DNA of 64,000 bases from Gammaproteobacteria bacterium Milos-ODIII6 (GTDB taxonomy: Bacteria > Pseudomonadota > Gammaproteobacteria > Chromatiales > Chromatiaceae). This document shows positions 53,909-63,093 of the stretch, in pieces; the stretch's first letter is position 1, and each line of letters begins with the position of its first letter. A program made the translations under genes and the position numbers. The notes beneath the pieces were generated by a model that saw only the letters and a program-made list of their open reading frames with translations, was not told the origin of the DNA and did not search any database. The stretch is taken from assembly GCA_029228645.1 (NCBI GenBank), contig JAPTHR010000001.1, positions 214,925 through 278,924 of the forward strand. Reading direction: 5' to 3'.

Positions 53909-55318
53909 ATGGGCGCAAAAAAAGTCCTGAAGATGATCGAGGAAAACGACGTAAAATGGGTCGACTTCCGTTTCACCGACACCCGCGGCAAAGAGCAGCA
54001 CGTGACCGTGCCTGCCAGTACCATCGAAGAAGACCTGTTTGAAGACGGCAAGATGTTCGACGGTTCGTCGATTGCCGGCTGGAAAGGTATCAACGAGTCC
54101 GACATGATCCTGATGCCGGAATCCTCGACCGCCGTTCTCGATCCGTTCACCGACGACGCCACCCTCAACCTGCGCTGTGACATCCTCGAACCGTCCACCA
54201 TGGAAGGTTACGAGCGGGACCCCCGTTCCGTGGCCAAGCGCGCCGAGGCCTACCTGGAGTCAACCGGTATCGGGGATGCGGCCTACTTCGGCCCGGAGCC
54301 CGAGTTCTTCATCCTCGACGATGTGCGCTGGAGCGTCGACATGTCGGGCAGCATGGTCAAGATCGATTCCGATGAGGCCGAATGGAACTCGGAGAAGGTC
54401 TACGAGGACGGCAACATCGGCCACCGTCCCACCGTGAAGGGCGGTTACTTCCCGGTTCCGCCGGTCGACTCCCTGCACGATCTGCGTGGTGCAATGTGCC
54501 AGGCGATGGAAGAAATGGGTGTCGAGGTGGAGGTTCACCACCACGAGGTGGCCACCGCGGGTCAGTGTGAGATCGGCACCAAATTCAACACCCTGGTGAA
54601 GCGCGCCGACTGGACCCAGATCCAGAAGTACTGCACCTGGAATGTTGCACACGCCTACGGCAAGACGGCGACCTTCATGCCCAAGCCGATCGTCGGCGAC
54701 AATGGCTCCGGTATGCACGTTCACCAGTCGATCTTCAAAGATGGTGAGAACATGTTCGCCGGCGACCAGTACGGTGGCCTGTCCGAGACCGCGCTCTACT
54801 ACATCGGCGGCATCATCAAGCACGCGCGCGCGCTGAACGCGTTTTGCAATGCATCCACCAACTCTTACAAGCGCCTGGTTCCGGGCTTCGAGGCGCCGGT
54901 CATGCTGGCCTACTCGGCACGCAACCGCTCTGCCTCGATCCGTATCCCGTGGGTTTCCGGTCCGAAGGGCCGTCGCGTCGAGGTCCGCTTCCCGGATCCG
55001 ACCGCCAACCCCTACCTGGCCTTCTCCGCCATGTTGATGGCCGGTCTGGACGGCATCCAGAACAAGATCCATCCGGGGGATGCCGCGGACAAGGACCTGT
55101 ATGACCTGCCGGCCGAGGAGGCGCTGGCCATTCCGACCGTTTGTCATAGCCTGGACATGGCGTTGGAGGCCCTGGATGCGGACCGCGAATTCCTCACGGC
55201 AGGCGGCGTGTTCACCAATGATCTGATCGATGGCTTCATCGACCTCAAGATGGAAGAGGTCACGCAACTGCGCATGACCACTCACCCGATTGAGTTCGAT
55301 ATGTACTTCAGCCTGTAA
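53909..55318 (+). CDS. glnA: Glutamine synthetase type I (GlnA)
   Basis: 469 residues, the adenylylated GSI-beta size. [18 protein letters not shown], the ATP-site [10 protein letters not shown] and the adenylylation motif KDLYDLP (Tyr near 397). Dodecameric cytoplasmic enzyme, normally controlled by GlnE and NtrC. TTTGGAG 8 bases before the ATG is a good Shine-Dalgarno. Followed by a strong terminator, then the DUF4124 gene and ntrBC. Confidence 0.98.
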   Translation: MGAKKVLKMIEENDVKWVDFRFTDTRGKEQHVTVPASTIEEDLFEDGKMFDGSSIAGWKGINESDMILMPESSTAVLDPFTDDATLNLRCDILEPSTMEGYERDPRSVAKRAEAYLESTGIGDAAYFGPEPEFFILDDVRWSVDMSGSMVKIDSDEAEWNSEKVYEDGNIGHRPTVKGGYFPVPPVDSLHDLRGAMCQAMEEMGVEVEVHHHEVATAGQCEIGTKFNTLVKRADWTQIQKYCTWNVAHAYGKTATFMPKPIVGDNGSGMHVHQSIFKDGENMFAGDQYGGLSETALYYIGGIIKHARALNAFCNASTNSYKRLVPGFEAPVMLAYSARNRSASIRIPWVSGPKGRRVEVRFPDPTANPYLAFSAMLMAGLDGIQNKIHPGDAADKDLYDLPAEEALAIPTVCHSLDMALEALDADREFLTAGGVFTNDLIDGFIDLKMEEVTQLRMTTHPIEFDMYFSL

Positions 55319-55352
55319 GCCGGGCGGGCCCGACTCTGTCGGGCCCTATCCG

Positions 55353-55381
55353 AAAGCCGCGGTTTGCACCGCGGCTTTTTT
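55353..55381 (+). terminator. Terminator of glnA
   Basis: agccgcgg (55355-55362), loop tttgca, ccgcggct (55369-55376) and a run of six T. A second hairpin (gggcccgac/gtcgggccc) lies just upstream at 55326-55345. Confidence 0.93.
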
Positions 55382-55710
55382 CGTTCCAGGCTGGATCGGC
55401 CACATCGTCCCGGCGGCTAACCCGCATCGATCACCGGTCGAACCGAGGCATCGGCAATAAGGTTTATTTTTTAGGTGTTACCAAACTTCACCTGGCCAGC
55501 TTGTATTAACGCGCTGTTCTATGTGGTTTTTGCAACGATCTGGCCGGCGCATCTTGAACGATCCCTCTCAAACCATAGCCAGCTATGCTTCTTCGCGCGA
55601 TCGTTCAATCTGCTTGCCCACATCGCCCCAAAATTCCACATCCCGGTGAGCGATGCGGGCTAAGTCTTGGAACCCCCAGGCAGGTGCACTATCCTCGCTA
55701 CATCACCTGC
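55382..55710. other. glnA-DUF4124 intergenic stretch with nested hairpin
   Basis: About 330 bases. A perfect 10-bp inverted repeat (ttgaacgatc, 55554-55563; gatcgttcaa, 55599-55608) encloses a second palindrome (catagc-ca-gctatg, 55574-55587). No protein-like frame. It may be a structured leader, a small RNA or a regulator site. Confidence 0.45.
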
Positions 55711-56514
55711 ATGAATAGCCGCGAGTACATCATGGCGCTCCCCCAATGGCTGGCCGTCGCCTTCCTGGTCATCCCCCTCTTACCCCGCCCCGCCCAGGCC
55801 GTGATCTGCAAGACGGTCGATGAGAATGGCGTGGTCAGCTACACGGATACGCCCTCGAACCAGTGCGTCAACCCGGTCAAGCTGCGGGGTTACTCCAGCT
55901 ATCCTCCGCGGCAGATCGACTCGCCTGTGAACGGCAATGGGAACGCGCCGGTGCCGGAATCGGGGGCGGTGGGCGAGTTCGCGGGCTACAGTGTCCTGCG
56001 AATAGTGCAACCGAGTAACAATGCCACGGTCCGCAGCAACGAAGGCAAAGTCCCGGTGCAGATCAGTCTGCAACCGGCCTTGCAGGCGGGACACAGCATA
56101 AGGTTGATCCTGGACGGCCAGTCCGCCGGTGCGCCGATCAACTCGACGGATATCGTTCTGAGCGGTATCGATCGCGGAACCCACCAACTGGCGGCAGAGG
56201 TACTGGACGAAAATGGGACTTCTGTCGGTTCGATGAACGCGGTCGTCTTTACCCTGCAGCGCGCGGTGCAGGATGCGGACGAGGCGCCAGCCACACCCGG
56301 TGGTTATGAGCCGGATTATGAGTCCGGTGGGCGCTATGTTCCCCCCAGCGGGGGAATCCCGCAGTCGCCGGGAAGCAGTCCTGACTTCAGCCCGAACTAC
56401 GACCGTTCCTACAATACGGACTTTGCACCGGGGAACAATTATGCGCCGCAACCGGGTGGCGTTCCCCAAGCGCCGGCGGGCAGTCCGGCCTACCGGCCGA
56501 ATTTCAACCGGTAG
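55711..56514 (+). CDS. Secreted DUF4124-domain protein
   Basis: 267 residues from the ATG at 55711; a start at 55732 is also possible (neither has a strong Shine-Dalgarno). Signal peptide with hydrophobic core WLAVAFLVIPLLP ending RPAQA. DUF4124 follows (VICKTVDENGVVSYTDTPSNQC), then a beta-rich Ig-like segment (VRIVQPSNNATVRSNEG-like, about 80-170) and a Pro/Gly/Tyr tail with two imperfect repeats (YVPPSGGIPQSPGSSP, YAPQPGGVPQAPAGSP). Periplasmic or surface protein of unknown role, often between glnA and ntrB in this group. Confidence 0.82.
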   Translation: MNSREYIMALPQWLAVAFLVIPLLPRPAQAVICKTVDENGVVSYTDTPSNQCVNPVKLRGYSSYPPRQIDSPVNGNGNAPVPESGAVGEFAGYSVLRIVQPSNNATVRSNEGKVPVQISLQPALQAGHSIRLILDGQSAGAPINSTDIVLSGIDRGTHQLAAEVLDENGTSVGSMNAVVFTLQRAVQDADEAPATPGGYEPDYESGGRYVPPSGGIPQSPGSSPDFSPNYDRSYNTDFAPGNNYAPQPGGVPQAPAGSPAYRPNFNR

Positions 56515-56666
56515 CCCGCCCCATTATGGTGCATAATTCGGACGATGAATCGTCGCGGCCTCGGTCACCACCCTAAAGATAGCAAGTAACACCCTGTTCT
56601 CAATGATTTTTGGTGTCGCTTTGCTGGTTTTCTCCAGATGGCCCGATATTTGCTCCAAGTCTGGTC

Positions 56667-57725
56667 ATGACCACCATGCGCTGCCCCGAAACCGAGATTC
56701 TCGACAACCTGGCTACCGGTGTGGTGGTGTTCGATGAGAACCTCAAGGTCTCCTACCTCAATCAAATGGCAGAGGGCCTGCTTGGGATCAGCGCACGCCA
56801 TGTGGTGGGGCAATACCCGGAATCCCATATCCTGTGTGATGGCAAGGAGCTGTCGGTCCTGGTGCGGCTGGCGCGGGAAGATCAGATCATCAGCCGCCGC
56901 AGCGCGAGTCTCACGCGCGCCGACCGGCAGGTCATTACCGTCGATTGCGTGATAACCCATATTGGAGAGGAGCACGCGAACACCATCGTGGAGATCAACC
57001 AGGTCGATCGTCAGCTGCGCATGCACCGGGAGACGCAATTGATTTCGCAGCAGGCGGCGACCCGGGATCTGCTGCGTGGGCTGGCCCACGAGATCAAGAA
57101 TCCGCTCGGCGGTCTGCGCGGCGCGGCGCAGCTGCTGGCGGCCGAACTGCCGGATCCGGAACTCGAGGAATATACCGGGATCATTATTGCGGAAGCGGAC
57201 CGGCTCAAGTCGCTGGTGGACAATATGCTCGGTCCGAACCAGCGACCGGAGTACCGCCCTCTCAATATCCACCACGTCCTGGAACGTGTGAGGAATCTTA
57301 TTCTCGCCGAATATGGAGGCGATAATGTCGCCATCTTGCGTGATTATGACCCAAGTATCCCCGAACTTGTCGGCGACATGAACCAGCTCATTCAGGCGGT
57401 TCTGAACATCGTGCGCAATGCGGTGCGCGCGGTTCAGGGTTGCGCCGAGCCACGGATCCGGTTGGCGACACGGATCGCAAGGAATTTCACCATCGGCGAT
57501 ATCCGTTATCGCCTGGTCGCTCGGGTGGAGATCCGGGATAACGGCCCGGGTATCCCGGAGCAACTGCGGGAAACCCTGTTTTTACCCATGGTGACCTCTG
57601 GCGAGGGCATGGGATTGGGCCTGTCGATCGCGCAATCGCTGGTCACGCAGCACAAGGGATTGATCGAATGCCGGAGTCGCCCGGGGAACACCGTTTTTAC
57701 CATCTTGTTACCGCTGCCCGAGTGA
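56667..57725 (+). CDS. ntrB: Nitrogen regulation sensor kinase NtrB
   Basis: 352 residues from the ATG at 56667 (ATG at 56676 also possible). PAS domain (EILDNLATGVVVFDENLKVSYLN), H box GLAHEIKNPLGGLRGAAQLL with His141, N box IVRNAVRAV, G boxes DNGPGIP and GLGLSIAQSLV. Soluble kinase controlling NtrC in response to PII. Directly precedes ntrC. Confidence 0.96.
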   Translation: MTTMRCPETEILDNLATGVVVFDENLKVSYLNQMAEGLLGISARHVVGQYPESHILCDGKELSVLVRLAREDQIISRRSASLTRADRQVITVDCVITHIGEEHANTIVEINQVDRQLRMHRETQLISQQAATRDLLRGLAHEIKNPLGGLRGAAQLLAAELPDPELEEYTGIIIAEADRLKSLVDNMLGPNQRPEYRPLNIHHVLERVRNLILAEYGGDNVAILRDYDPSIPELVGDMNQLIQAVLNIVRNAVRAVQGCAEPRIRLATRIARNFTIGDIRYRLVARVEIRDNGPGIPEQLRETLFLPMVTSGEGMGLGLSIAQSLVTQHKGLIECRSRPGNTVFTILLPLPE

Positions 57726-57758
57726 GCAGCGTGCAGGAGCAGTAGCAGGAGCCGGAAC

Positions 57759-59177
57759 ATGAAAAGTTCAAGTCAGGTGTGGGTCATCGACGATGACCGC
57801 TCGATTCGATGGGTGCTGGAGAAGGCCCTCGAGAAAGCGGGTATCGGTGTGCGTTCCTTCAGCAAGGCCGAAGGGGTGTTGGCGGCGCTTGCAGACGAAG
57901 AGCCGGACGCCATCCTTTCGGACATTCGTATGCCGGGTATGGACGGGATCACCCTGCTCGAGCGCATCAAGGAGCACCATTCCGACCTGCCCGTGATCAT
58001 CATGACCGCGCATTCCGACCTGGACAGCGCGGTATCCGCTTACCACAGTGGCGCTTTCGAGTATCTGCCCAAGCCATTTGACGTCACCGAGGCGGTCGAC
58101 CAGGTCAAGCGGGCCTGCCGCGTCCGCCGGGAGCGTCTGGTGGAGAAGGCGGAGCCCGCCGATGAGCACACCGAGATCATCGGTGAGGCGCCTGCCATGC
58201 AGGAGGTTTTCCGTGCCATCGGGCGTCTCGCCCGCTCCAACATCACGGTTTTGATCAACGGCGAGTCGGGTACCGGCAAGGAGTTGGTCGCGCACGCGCT
58301 GCACCGCCACAGCCCGCGTGCCAATGGGCCTTTCATTGCGCTCAATATGGCAGCGATTCCACACGACCTGCTCGAATCCGAGTTGTTCGGACATGAGAAG
58401 GGCGCATTCACGGGCGCTCAGAGCCGGCGTGTCGGCCGCTTCGAACAGGCCGATGGGGGCACCCTGTTCCTGGACGAAATCGGTGATATGCCAGCAGAGC
58501 TGCAGACCCGCTTACTGCGCGTGCTCGCGGATGGCGAGTTCTACCGTGTCGGCGGACACGAGCCGGTCAAGGTGGACGTCCGCATCATCGCGGCGACCCA
58601 CCAGGATCTGGAGCAACTGGTTTCGGAAGGACGCTTCCGGGAAGACCTGTTCCACCGCTTGAACGTGATCCGGATCCATATTCCGTCGCTGCGCGAGCGC
58701 GCCGAGGATATCCCGCTGCTGATGGAGCATTTTCTCAAGGAGGCGGCCCGAGAGCTCGGCGTTGAAGCCAAGGAGTTACTGCCCGAGACAGCGGCGCTGC
58801 TGACCCGCTTCGAATGGCGGGGAAACGTGCGTCAATTGGAAAACACCGCGCGCTGGCTCACCGTCATGGGGTCGGGCCGGGAGATCCATCCCGAGGATTT
58901 GCCGCCGGAGCTCAAGCAGGCGTCCGACCGGGAGCCGCACGACAGTGATTGGCGCGAGGTATTCAAGGCCTGGGTCCGCTCCTCGCTGGCCAATGGTGAG
59001 ACCGACCTGCTCGGACAGGCGCTGCCGACGTTTGAGACCATCCTGATCCAGAGCGCGCTCGAGCACACCGGCGGGCGACGTCAGGATGCGGCGCGCCTGT
59101 TGGGCTGGGGGCGCAATACCCTGACCCGGAAGATCAAGGAGCTGGGGCTCGAAAGCGAACACCGGGAGGCCGGCTGA
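57759..59177 (+). CDS. ntrC: Nitrogen regulator NtrC
   Basis: 472 residues. Receiver with D55 ([11 protein letters not shown]), intact sigma54 activator domain (Walker [15 protein letters not shown] loop, Walker [13 protein letters not shown]) and Fis-type DNA-binding end ([20 protein letters not shown]). Unlike the regulator at 599, all catalytic motifs are canonical. Activates sigma54 promoters; NtrC-like sites lie before both glutamine synthetases here. Confidence 0.97.
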   Translation: MKSSSQVWVIDDDRSIRWVLEKALEKAGIGVRSFSKAEGVLAALADEEPDAILSDIRMPGMDGITLLERIKEHHSDLPVIIMTAHSDLDSAVSAYHSGAFEYLPKPFDVTEAVDQVKRACRVRRERLVEKAEPADEHTEIIGEAPAMQEVFRAIGRLARSNITVLINGESGTGKELVAHALHRHSPRANGPFIALNMAAIPHDLLESELFGHEKGAFTGAQSRRVGRFEQADGGTLFLDEIGDMPAELQTRLLRVLADGEFYRVGGHEPVKVDVRIIAATHQDLEQLVSEGRFREDLFHRLNVIRIHIPSLRERAEDIPLLMEHFLKEAARELGVEAKELLPETAALLTRFEWRGNVRQLENTARWLTVMGSGREIHPEDLPPELKQASDREPHDSDWREVFKAWVRSSLANGETDLLGQALPTFETILIQSALEHTGGRRQDAARLLGWGRNTLTRKIKELGLESEHREAG

Positions 59178-59215
59178 CCTGCTAATCCGCGGGTATTCAG
59201 GCGGATGCTGCTGCG

Positions 59216-59221
59216 TATAAT
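59216..59221 (+). promoter_or_regulatory. -10 element upstream of the 59253 gene
   Basis: Consensus TATAAT 31 bases before the ATG at 59253; no clear -35. Confidence 0.4.
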
Positions 59222-59252
59222 CCGTCCTGGTTCTTCAACAGCGGATGAAGCA

Positions 59253-59669
59253 ATGGACAGTACGAGCATCGATCTGGTGGGTTCGCGTATCGTTGGTGTC
59301 GAGACCGAAGGAGACAGCGTGCGGGTCCGTTTCGAGCCGGCTTACCTGATAAAGACGATGACCGGTTCGGTCGAGCGCACGCGCTGGTGGCAGAATGGCG
59401 AACTGGTCTTCAACGAGGCTCAGTTGGAGGATTCGGCGGTGCGCGACGCGCTTCCGGCGGATTGCGACGGCGGCGATGTCTCGGAGAATATCTACACTTA
59501 CAGGGACATGTTGCCAGTGCCGCTGGAAAGCGCGGGGCAGGCCTCGTGTGCACTCAAACTCAAGGGTAGTGAGCACTTACTTAAAGTCACGGGTCACGGC
59601 GTCAGCCTGCAACTCGAGGACGTCGCCAAGTACATCGAACATCTGCGCCCCACGCAGAGTGCAGGTTAG
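59253..59669 (+). CDS. Hypothetical protein after ntrC
   Basis: 138 residues from the ATG at 59253 (GGA 8 bases upstream). Acidic, beta-rich pattern (DLVGSRIVGVETEGDSVRVRFEPAYLI; LKVTGHGVSLQLEDVAKYIEHL), no signal peptide or membrane helix. I do not recognise the family. The stop codon TAG (59667-59669) is the first three bases of a 14-base match to the terminus of the element at 2103, so the natural C-terminus may have been changed. A SlmA-like palindrome lies at 59568-59582. Confidence 0.7.
   Translation: MDSTSIDLVGSRIVGVETEGDSVRVRFEPAYLIKTMTGSVERTRWWQNGELVFNEAQLEDSAVRDALPADCDGGDVSENIYTYRDMLPVPLESAGQASCALKLKGSEHLLKVTGHGVSLQLEDVAKYIEHLRPTQSAG
59568..59582. promoter_or_regulatory. SlmA-like palindrome 6 (in the 59253 gene)
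   Basis: agtgagcacttactt; core GTGAGCACTTAC matches 10 of 12 bases of the SlmA consensus. Confidence 0.5.
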
Positions 59670-59680
59670 CAGTCTGTCGG
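59667..59680. repeat. Solo terminus of the 2103-type element
   Basis: tagcagtctgtcgg equals the first 14 bases of the 19-bp terminal repeat at 2103-2121. No second terminus is visible nearby. Probably a relic of a former insertion or an imprecise excision. Confidence 0.6.
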
Positions 59681-59687
59681 GCCCCGT

Positions 59688-60941
59688 TCAGGCGCTCAGG
59701 AGCGACAGGGTCTCCTGGAGTTCGGAGCGGGCTTCTTCCAGAACGGCATCCACCTTTTCCGGCTCGAGGGAGATTTTCTGGTAGGCGGGTAGCGTGACCC
59801 CGCTTTCATCGCCAGCCTGGCGACCAATCGTCTCCAGGTCGACGTGGTGGCGTGCGACCGTCACAAGGTCACCCAGGTCACAGGGGCCTTCGTGGGTGCG
59901 ATACGGGTCATCCCCGGCAGACTCCACCAGTACCTTGGGGAAGCCCCAGTAGGTCAGAATCATCTTGCCAACAGAACCCTTCAGATGATCCATCACGTCC
60001 AGCAGGCTTTCGGCATCCTCCGCGAGGCCGGGATAGTCGCGCGCGTTGGTTATGATCGCGACGCTGCCAATATTGTGCATCAGCCCTGCGAGCAGGGCCG
60101 TTTCCGGGTCGGTGGTATTGCAGTTCGAGGCGAGCACGCGGCAGATGGCCCCGACCTCGCGGGCGTGATCCCACTGGTCTTTCATCAGGCGGTTCAATGA
60201 GGGGGAGTTGCATCTGAACAGCTCCCTGAGGGCAAAGGTGATGACCAGGCTGTGGGTGTTGCGCAGCCCGATGCGAGCAATCGCATCGGGCAGGCTGGAT
60301 ATCGTGGTGCGACCCGCGTAGCGGGCGCTGTTCGCCACCCGGATCAGCTTGGCGGCGATCACCGGGTCATTCTCGATCACGCGCGCGATATGTTTAGCGT
60401 CTGCATGGTCCTCGTTGACCGCACGACCGACCAGAATCGCCACTTCCGGCAGGCTGGGGAGCAACAGCTTGTTGCTCTTGAGGTCCTCGTAAATCTGGAA
60501 AGCGATGTGGTCGCCCTCGACCTCGGCGTCGTTTTCCGGCTCCTCCACGACGTGATAGGCCCCGATATCCGGGCTCGCGGAAGATTGACTCGGCGTCAGT
60601 AAATCCGATGGCACCACCAGATAAGCCACCTGGGTCTTGGCAATCACCTCGAAGCGGCTGGGTCGCAGTCGGGCTAGGGGCGATCGCGCCGACTCCTCTT
60701 CCGCGGAGATCGTCCGTTCGCCGCCGTCCGCCGCCTTGAGTACCAGCGTGCCACGCAACACGTATAGCAGGCTGTCCTCATCGTCTCCGAGGGAGAGCAG
60801 GCGTTTTCCGGGTGGTGCCTGTTCGATCACCAGTTGGCCGGCCAATTGCAGCAAGAACGGGTAATCGAGCTCGGCGAGCGGGTGAAAATGCCGAAGTTGG
60901 GCGACTTCGGGGTGATTGTGCGACGAGGCGGTATTGAGCAT
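59688..60941 (-). CDS. HDOD-domain protein with N-terminal cyclic-nucleotide-binding-like domain
   Basis: 417 residues. N-terminal cNMP-binding-like beta-roll (about 15-115, PGKRLLSLGDDEDSLLYVLRGTLVLK), then an HDOD domain (about 150-350: LPSLPEVAILVGRAV, VIENDPVIAAKLIRVANSARY, AIARIGLRNTHSLV, LLAGLMHNIGSVAI). HDOD proteins are signalling regulators, usually without phosphodiesterase activity. Convergent with the gene at 59253. Partner unknown. Confidence 0.88.
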   Translation of the reverse strand: MLNTASSHNHPEVAQLRHFHPLAELDYPFLLQLAGQLVIEQAPPGKRLLSLGDDEDSLLYVLRGTLVLKAADGGERTISAEEESARSPLARLRPSRFEVIAKTQVAYLVVPSDLLTPSQSSASPDIGAYHVVEEPENDAEVEGDHIAFQIYEDLKSNKLLLPSLPEVAILVGRAVNEDHADAKHIARVIENDPVIAAKLIRVANSARYAGRTTISSLPDAIARIGLRNTHSLVITFALRELFRCNSPSLNRLMKDQWDHAREVGAICRVLASNCNTTDPETALLAGLMHNIGSVAIITNARDYPGLAEDAESLLDVMDHLKGSVGKMILTYWGFPKVLVESAGDDPYRTHEGPCDLGDLVTVARHHVDLETIGRQAGDESGVTLPAYQKISLEPEKVDAVLEEARSELQETLSLLSA

Positions 60942-61016
60942 GATGCCGGCTCCAGATAAGGCTGCCCAATTTATCGGCCTGGCGCGGCTTTCCTGAAGAG
61001 TCGGGCACTGGAAACG

Positions 61017-61038
61017 AAAAAACCCGCCATTGGCGGGT
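61017..61038 (-). terminator. Terminator of the 61066 gene
   Basis: acccgcc-att-ggcgggt hairpin; TTTTTT follows on the minus strand (61017-61022). A T-run on the plus side makes it bidirectional in principle. Lies 28 bases past the stop of the small gene. Confidence 0.85.
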
Positions 61039-61065
61039 CTTTTTAGGCGTCAAGCCCGGGATCGC

Positions 61066-61287
61066 TCAGGGGTGAGACCCAACGATCTGGTGAGAAAGAT
61101 CCACCACGCGCATGGCTTTTTCCATGTATATCTCGCGATAGTCTTTCAGCAGGCCTTCCTGGCTGTAGTAGTACTCCTTGCCCGAGATGCCACCATCGTG
61201 TTCACGATCGATGAACTTCTTTTGCAGCTCGAGCATTTCCTCGATCAGCTTGTTCTTCTCGGCTTTCAGTGCTTCTACGTCGCTCAT
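61066..61287 (-). CDS. Small conserved-looking coiled-coil protein
   Basis: 73 residues: MSDVEALKAEKNKLIEEMLE begins an amphipathic helix (1-28), then a GGISGKEYYYSQEG turn and a second helix to DLSHQIVGSHP. AGAAAT- and GGAG-like bases upstream allow translation, and a strong terminator follows, so it is a real monocistronic gene. I do not recognise the family and would not assign a function. Confidence 0.75.
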   Translation of the reverse strand: MSDVEALKAEKNKLIEEMLELQKKFIDREHDGGISGKEYYYSQEGLLKDYREIYMEKAMRVVDLSHQIVGSHP

Positions 61288-61414
61288 GGTATTTCTCCGA
61301 ACGTCGTTGCAGGGACGTGACCGGGATTGATCACGCGAAACGAATATAGCATAGCTCTAATATGCGGGGTAGGGGAGTGCTCGCCTCTGGCCACGGAGGC
61401 CCCTGGCGGGGCGT

Positions 61415-62380
61415 TCAACACCCGCAGGCGGGAGCGCGGCTGCCATTGAGCTGCAATGCCCCGGTGACCTGAGACACCCGCTCGAGGCCATGCCGGTCAA
61501 GATAATCGACGATTCCCTGATTGATCTTCGGCAGAATCAGCGGGTCGTAGAAAAGGGCGGTTCCTACGCCCACGGCGCTCGCCCCGGCGAGCAGGAACTC
61601 GATCGCGTCCTCCGCGCACGTGACCCCACCCTGGCCAATGATGGGTACCGCGTGATCCCGTGCCACCTGGTAGACCTGGTGGGTCTTGAGCACCGCGATG
61701 GGTTTGATCGCCGGGCCCGACAGGCCGCCCTGGTTGTTCCCGATGAAGGGTTGCCGGGCCTCGATGTCGATCGCCATACCCATGAGCGTGTTGATCACGG
61801 CAAACGCATCCGTGCCGGCTTCGATGCAACGCCGCGCGTTTTCCGCGATATCCGTCTGATTGGGAGACAGTTTCGTGATCAGGGGCTTGCGTGTGACCTT
61901 GCGGCAGGCCGCCACAACGCGAGCGGACATGTCCGGATCGTTGCCGAATGCCACGCCGCCTTCCTTGACGTTCGGGCAGGAGATATTGATCTCGATGGCA
62001 TCGATCGGCGAGTCGTCGAACAGCCGGGTCACCTCGGTGTACTCCTCGATCGTCGAGCCCGAGACGTTCGCGATGAAGCGGGTCTCGTCGAAATCGAGCG
62101 TCGGGAGTATCTCCCGGACCACTTTGGCGACCCCGGGGTTTTGCAGTCCGATCGCGTTGAGCATGCCGGCGGGCGTTTCGAATACCCGGTGGGCCGGGTT
62201 TCCGGGGCGATTGCTGCCGGTGGTGCCCTTGAGGCACACGGCACCGGCATCGCGGTTGGAGAAACCCTGCACCCGTGTGTACTCTTCGCCAAACCCGACG
62301 CAACCGGAGAGCAGCACCAGCGGGCTGTCGAAATCCATGCCACAGAATTGCAGGTGCAGGCGCGGATCGGTGGTTGTCAT
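61415..62380 (-). CDS. pyrD: Dihydroorotate dehydrogenase, class 1B catalytic subunit type
   Basis: 321 residues. FMN/substrate motifs GTTGSNRPGNPAHRVFE, MLNAIGLQNPG, and the catalytic Cys segment INISCPNVKEGG, plus GGLSGPAIKPIAV and IGQGGV near the C-terminus. The Cys (not Ser) base and the soluble form indicate class 1, 1B-like, which normally pairs with a PyrK electron-transfer subunit; none is in this window. Cytoplasmic step of pyrimidine synthesis. The tail ACGC is unusual. Confidence 0.88.
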   Translation of the reverse strand: MTTTDPRLHLQFCGMDFDSPLVLLSGCVGFGEEYTRVQGFSNRDAGAVCLKGTTGSNRPGNPAHRVFETPAGMLNAIGLQNPGVAKVVREILPTLDFDETRFIANVSGSTIEEYTEVTRLFDDSPIDAIEINISCPNVKEGGVAFGNDPDMSARVVAACRKVTRKPLITKLSPNQTDIAENARRCIEAGTDAFAVINTLMGMAIDIEARQPFIGNNQGGLSGPAIKPIAVLKTHQVYQVARDHAVPIIGQGGVTCAEDAIEFLLAGASAVGVGTALFYDPLILPKINQGIVDYLDRHGLERVSQVTGALQLNGSRAPACGC

Positions 62381-62400
62381 CAGCCGGAGTCTTCCTCGAG

Positions 62401-62865
62401 GTGTTTCACGTCATTCTGTATCAGCCGGAGATTCCGCCGAATACCGGCAATATCATACGCCTGTGCGCCAATACCGGCAGCCATCTCCACCTGATCGAAC
62501 CGCTCGGGTTCGCCTGGGAGGACAAGCGCCTGCGCCGCGCGGGCCTGGATTATCACGAATTTGCCAGGGTGATGCGATACCCGGATCTCCCCGCTTGTCT
62601 CGGCGAGATCGCGCCGGAACGGGTGTTTGCAGTCTCGACCCGCGGAGCGCGCCGCTATCACGAGGTCGATTACCAGGCGGGAGACGCTTTTCTTTTCGGC
62701 CCCGAGACGCGCGGATTGCCGCAGGCCGAACTGGATGCGTTGCCGCCAGAGCAGCGCATCAGATTGCCGATGCGGCCCGGCCAGCGTAGCCTCAATCTCT
62801 CCAACAGTGTGGCGATCCTGCTGTATGAAGCCTGGCGGCAGCAGGGCTTCTCCGGGGGGGAATGA
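62401..62865 (+). CDS. trmL: tRNA (cytidine(34)-2'-O)-methyltransferase
   Basis: 154 residues from the GTG at 62401 (FHVILYQPEIPPNTGNIIRLC), with GGAG 10-11 bases upstream; the longer open frame upstream overlaps pyrD antisense. SPOUT trefoil-knot motifs: NTGNIIRLCANTG, LFGPETRGLP and SLNLSNSVAILLYE. Methylates the wobble base of tRNA-Leu. Divergent from pyrD. Confidence 0.94.
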   Translation: MFHVILYQPEIPPNTGNIIRLCANTGSHLHLIEPLGFAWEDKRLRRAGLDYHEFARVMRYPDLPACLGEIAPERVFAVSTRGARRYHEVDYQAGDAFLFGPETRGLPQAELDALPPEQRIRLPMRPGQRSLNLSNSVAILLYEAWRQQGFSGGE

Positions 62866-62870
62866 GAGCT

Positions 62871-63038
62871 TCAGCCGGCTTTGTGGTCGGCGACGCGATC
62901 AACCCAACAAGCGAAACAGCAGAATATCCGCGGGCGCACGCGCTTGCGCAGAGCCTGGGGCATGCGGCTGTTCGGCAGACACACCAGTAGGTGGTCGCGA
63001 AACTTGAGCGAAAAGGTTTTTCGAATTGCTTTGAGCAC
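62871..63038 (-). CDS. Small basic protein, candidate hidden gene
   Basis: 55 residues from the GTG at 63038 (LKAIRKTFSLKFRDHLLVCLPN at the start, strongly basic, four cysteines, two of them in FCCFACW, ending VADHKAG). AGGGA lies 10 bases upstream, and a consensus sigma70 promoter (63065-63093) starts transcription about 20 bases before it. Codes in the gap between gpsA and trmL. I do not recognise it. The promoter and ribosome-binding site are the support; conservation is untested. Confidence 0.45.
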   Translation of the reverse strand: MLKAIRKTFSLKFRDHLLVCLPNSRMPQALRKRVRPRIFCCFACWVDRVADHKAG

Positions 63039-63064
63039 GGTTGGTGTTCCCTGGAAACCGGAGC

Positions 63065-63093
63065 ATATTAGCTAATACTAATATTTAGGTCAA
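63065..63093 (-). promoter_or_regulatory. Sigma70 promoter reading towards 63038
   Basis: On the minus strand TTGACC (63088-63093), 17-base AT-rich spacer, TAATAT (63065-63070). The -35 overlaps the end of gpsA. Predicted start near 63058. Confidence 0.65.

Noticed and set aside
62402..62417. Possible third parS at the trmL start (tgtttcacgt...)
   Set aside because: Only the left half matches; four of the last six positions differ.
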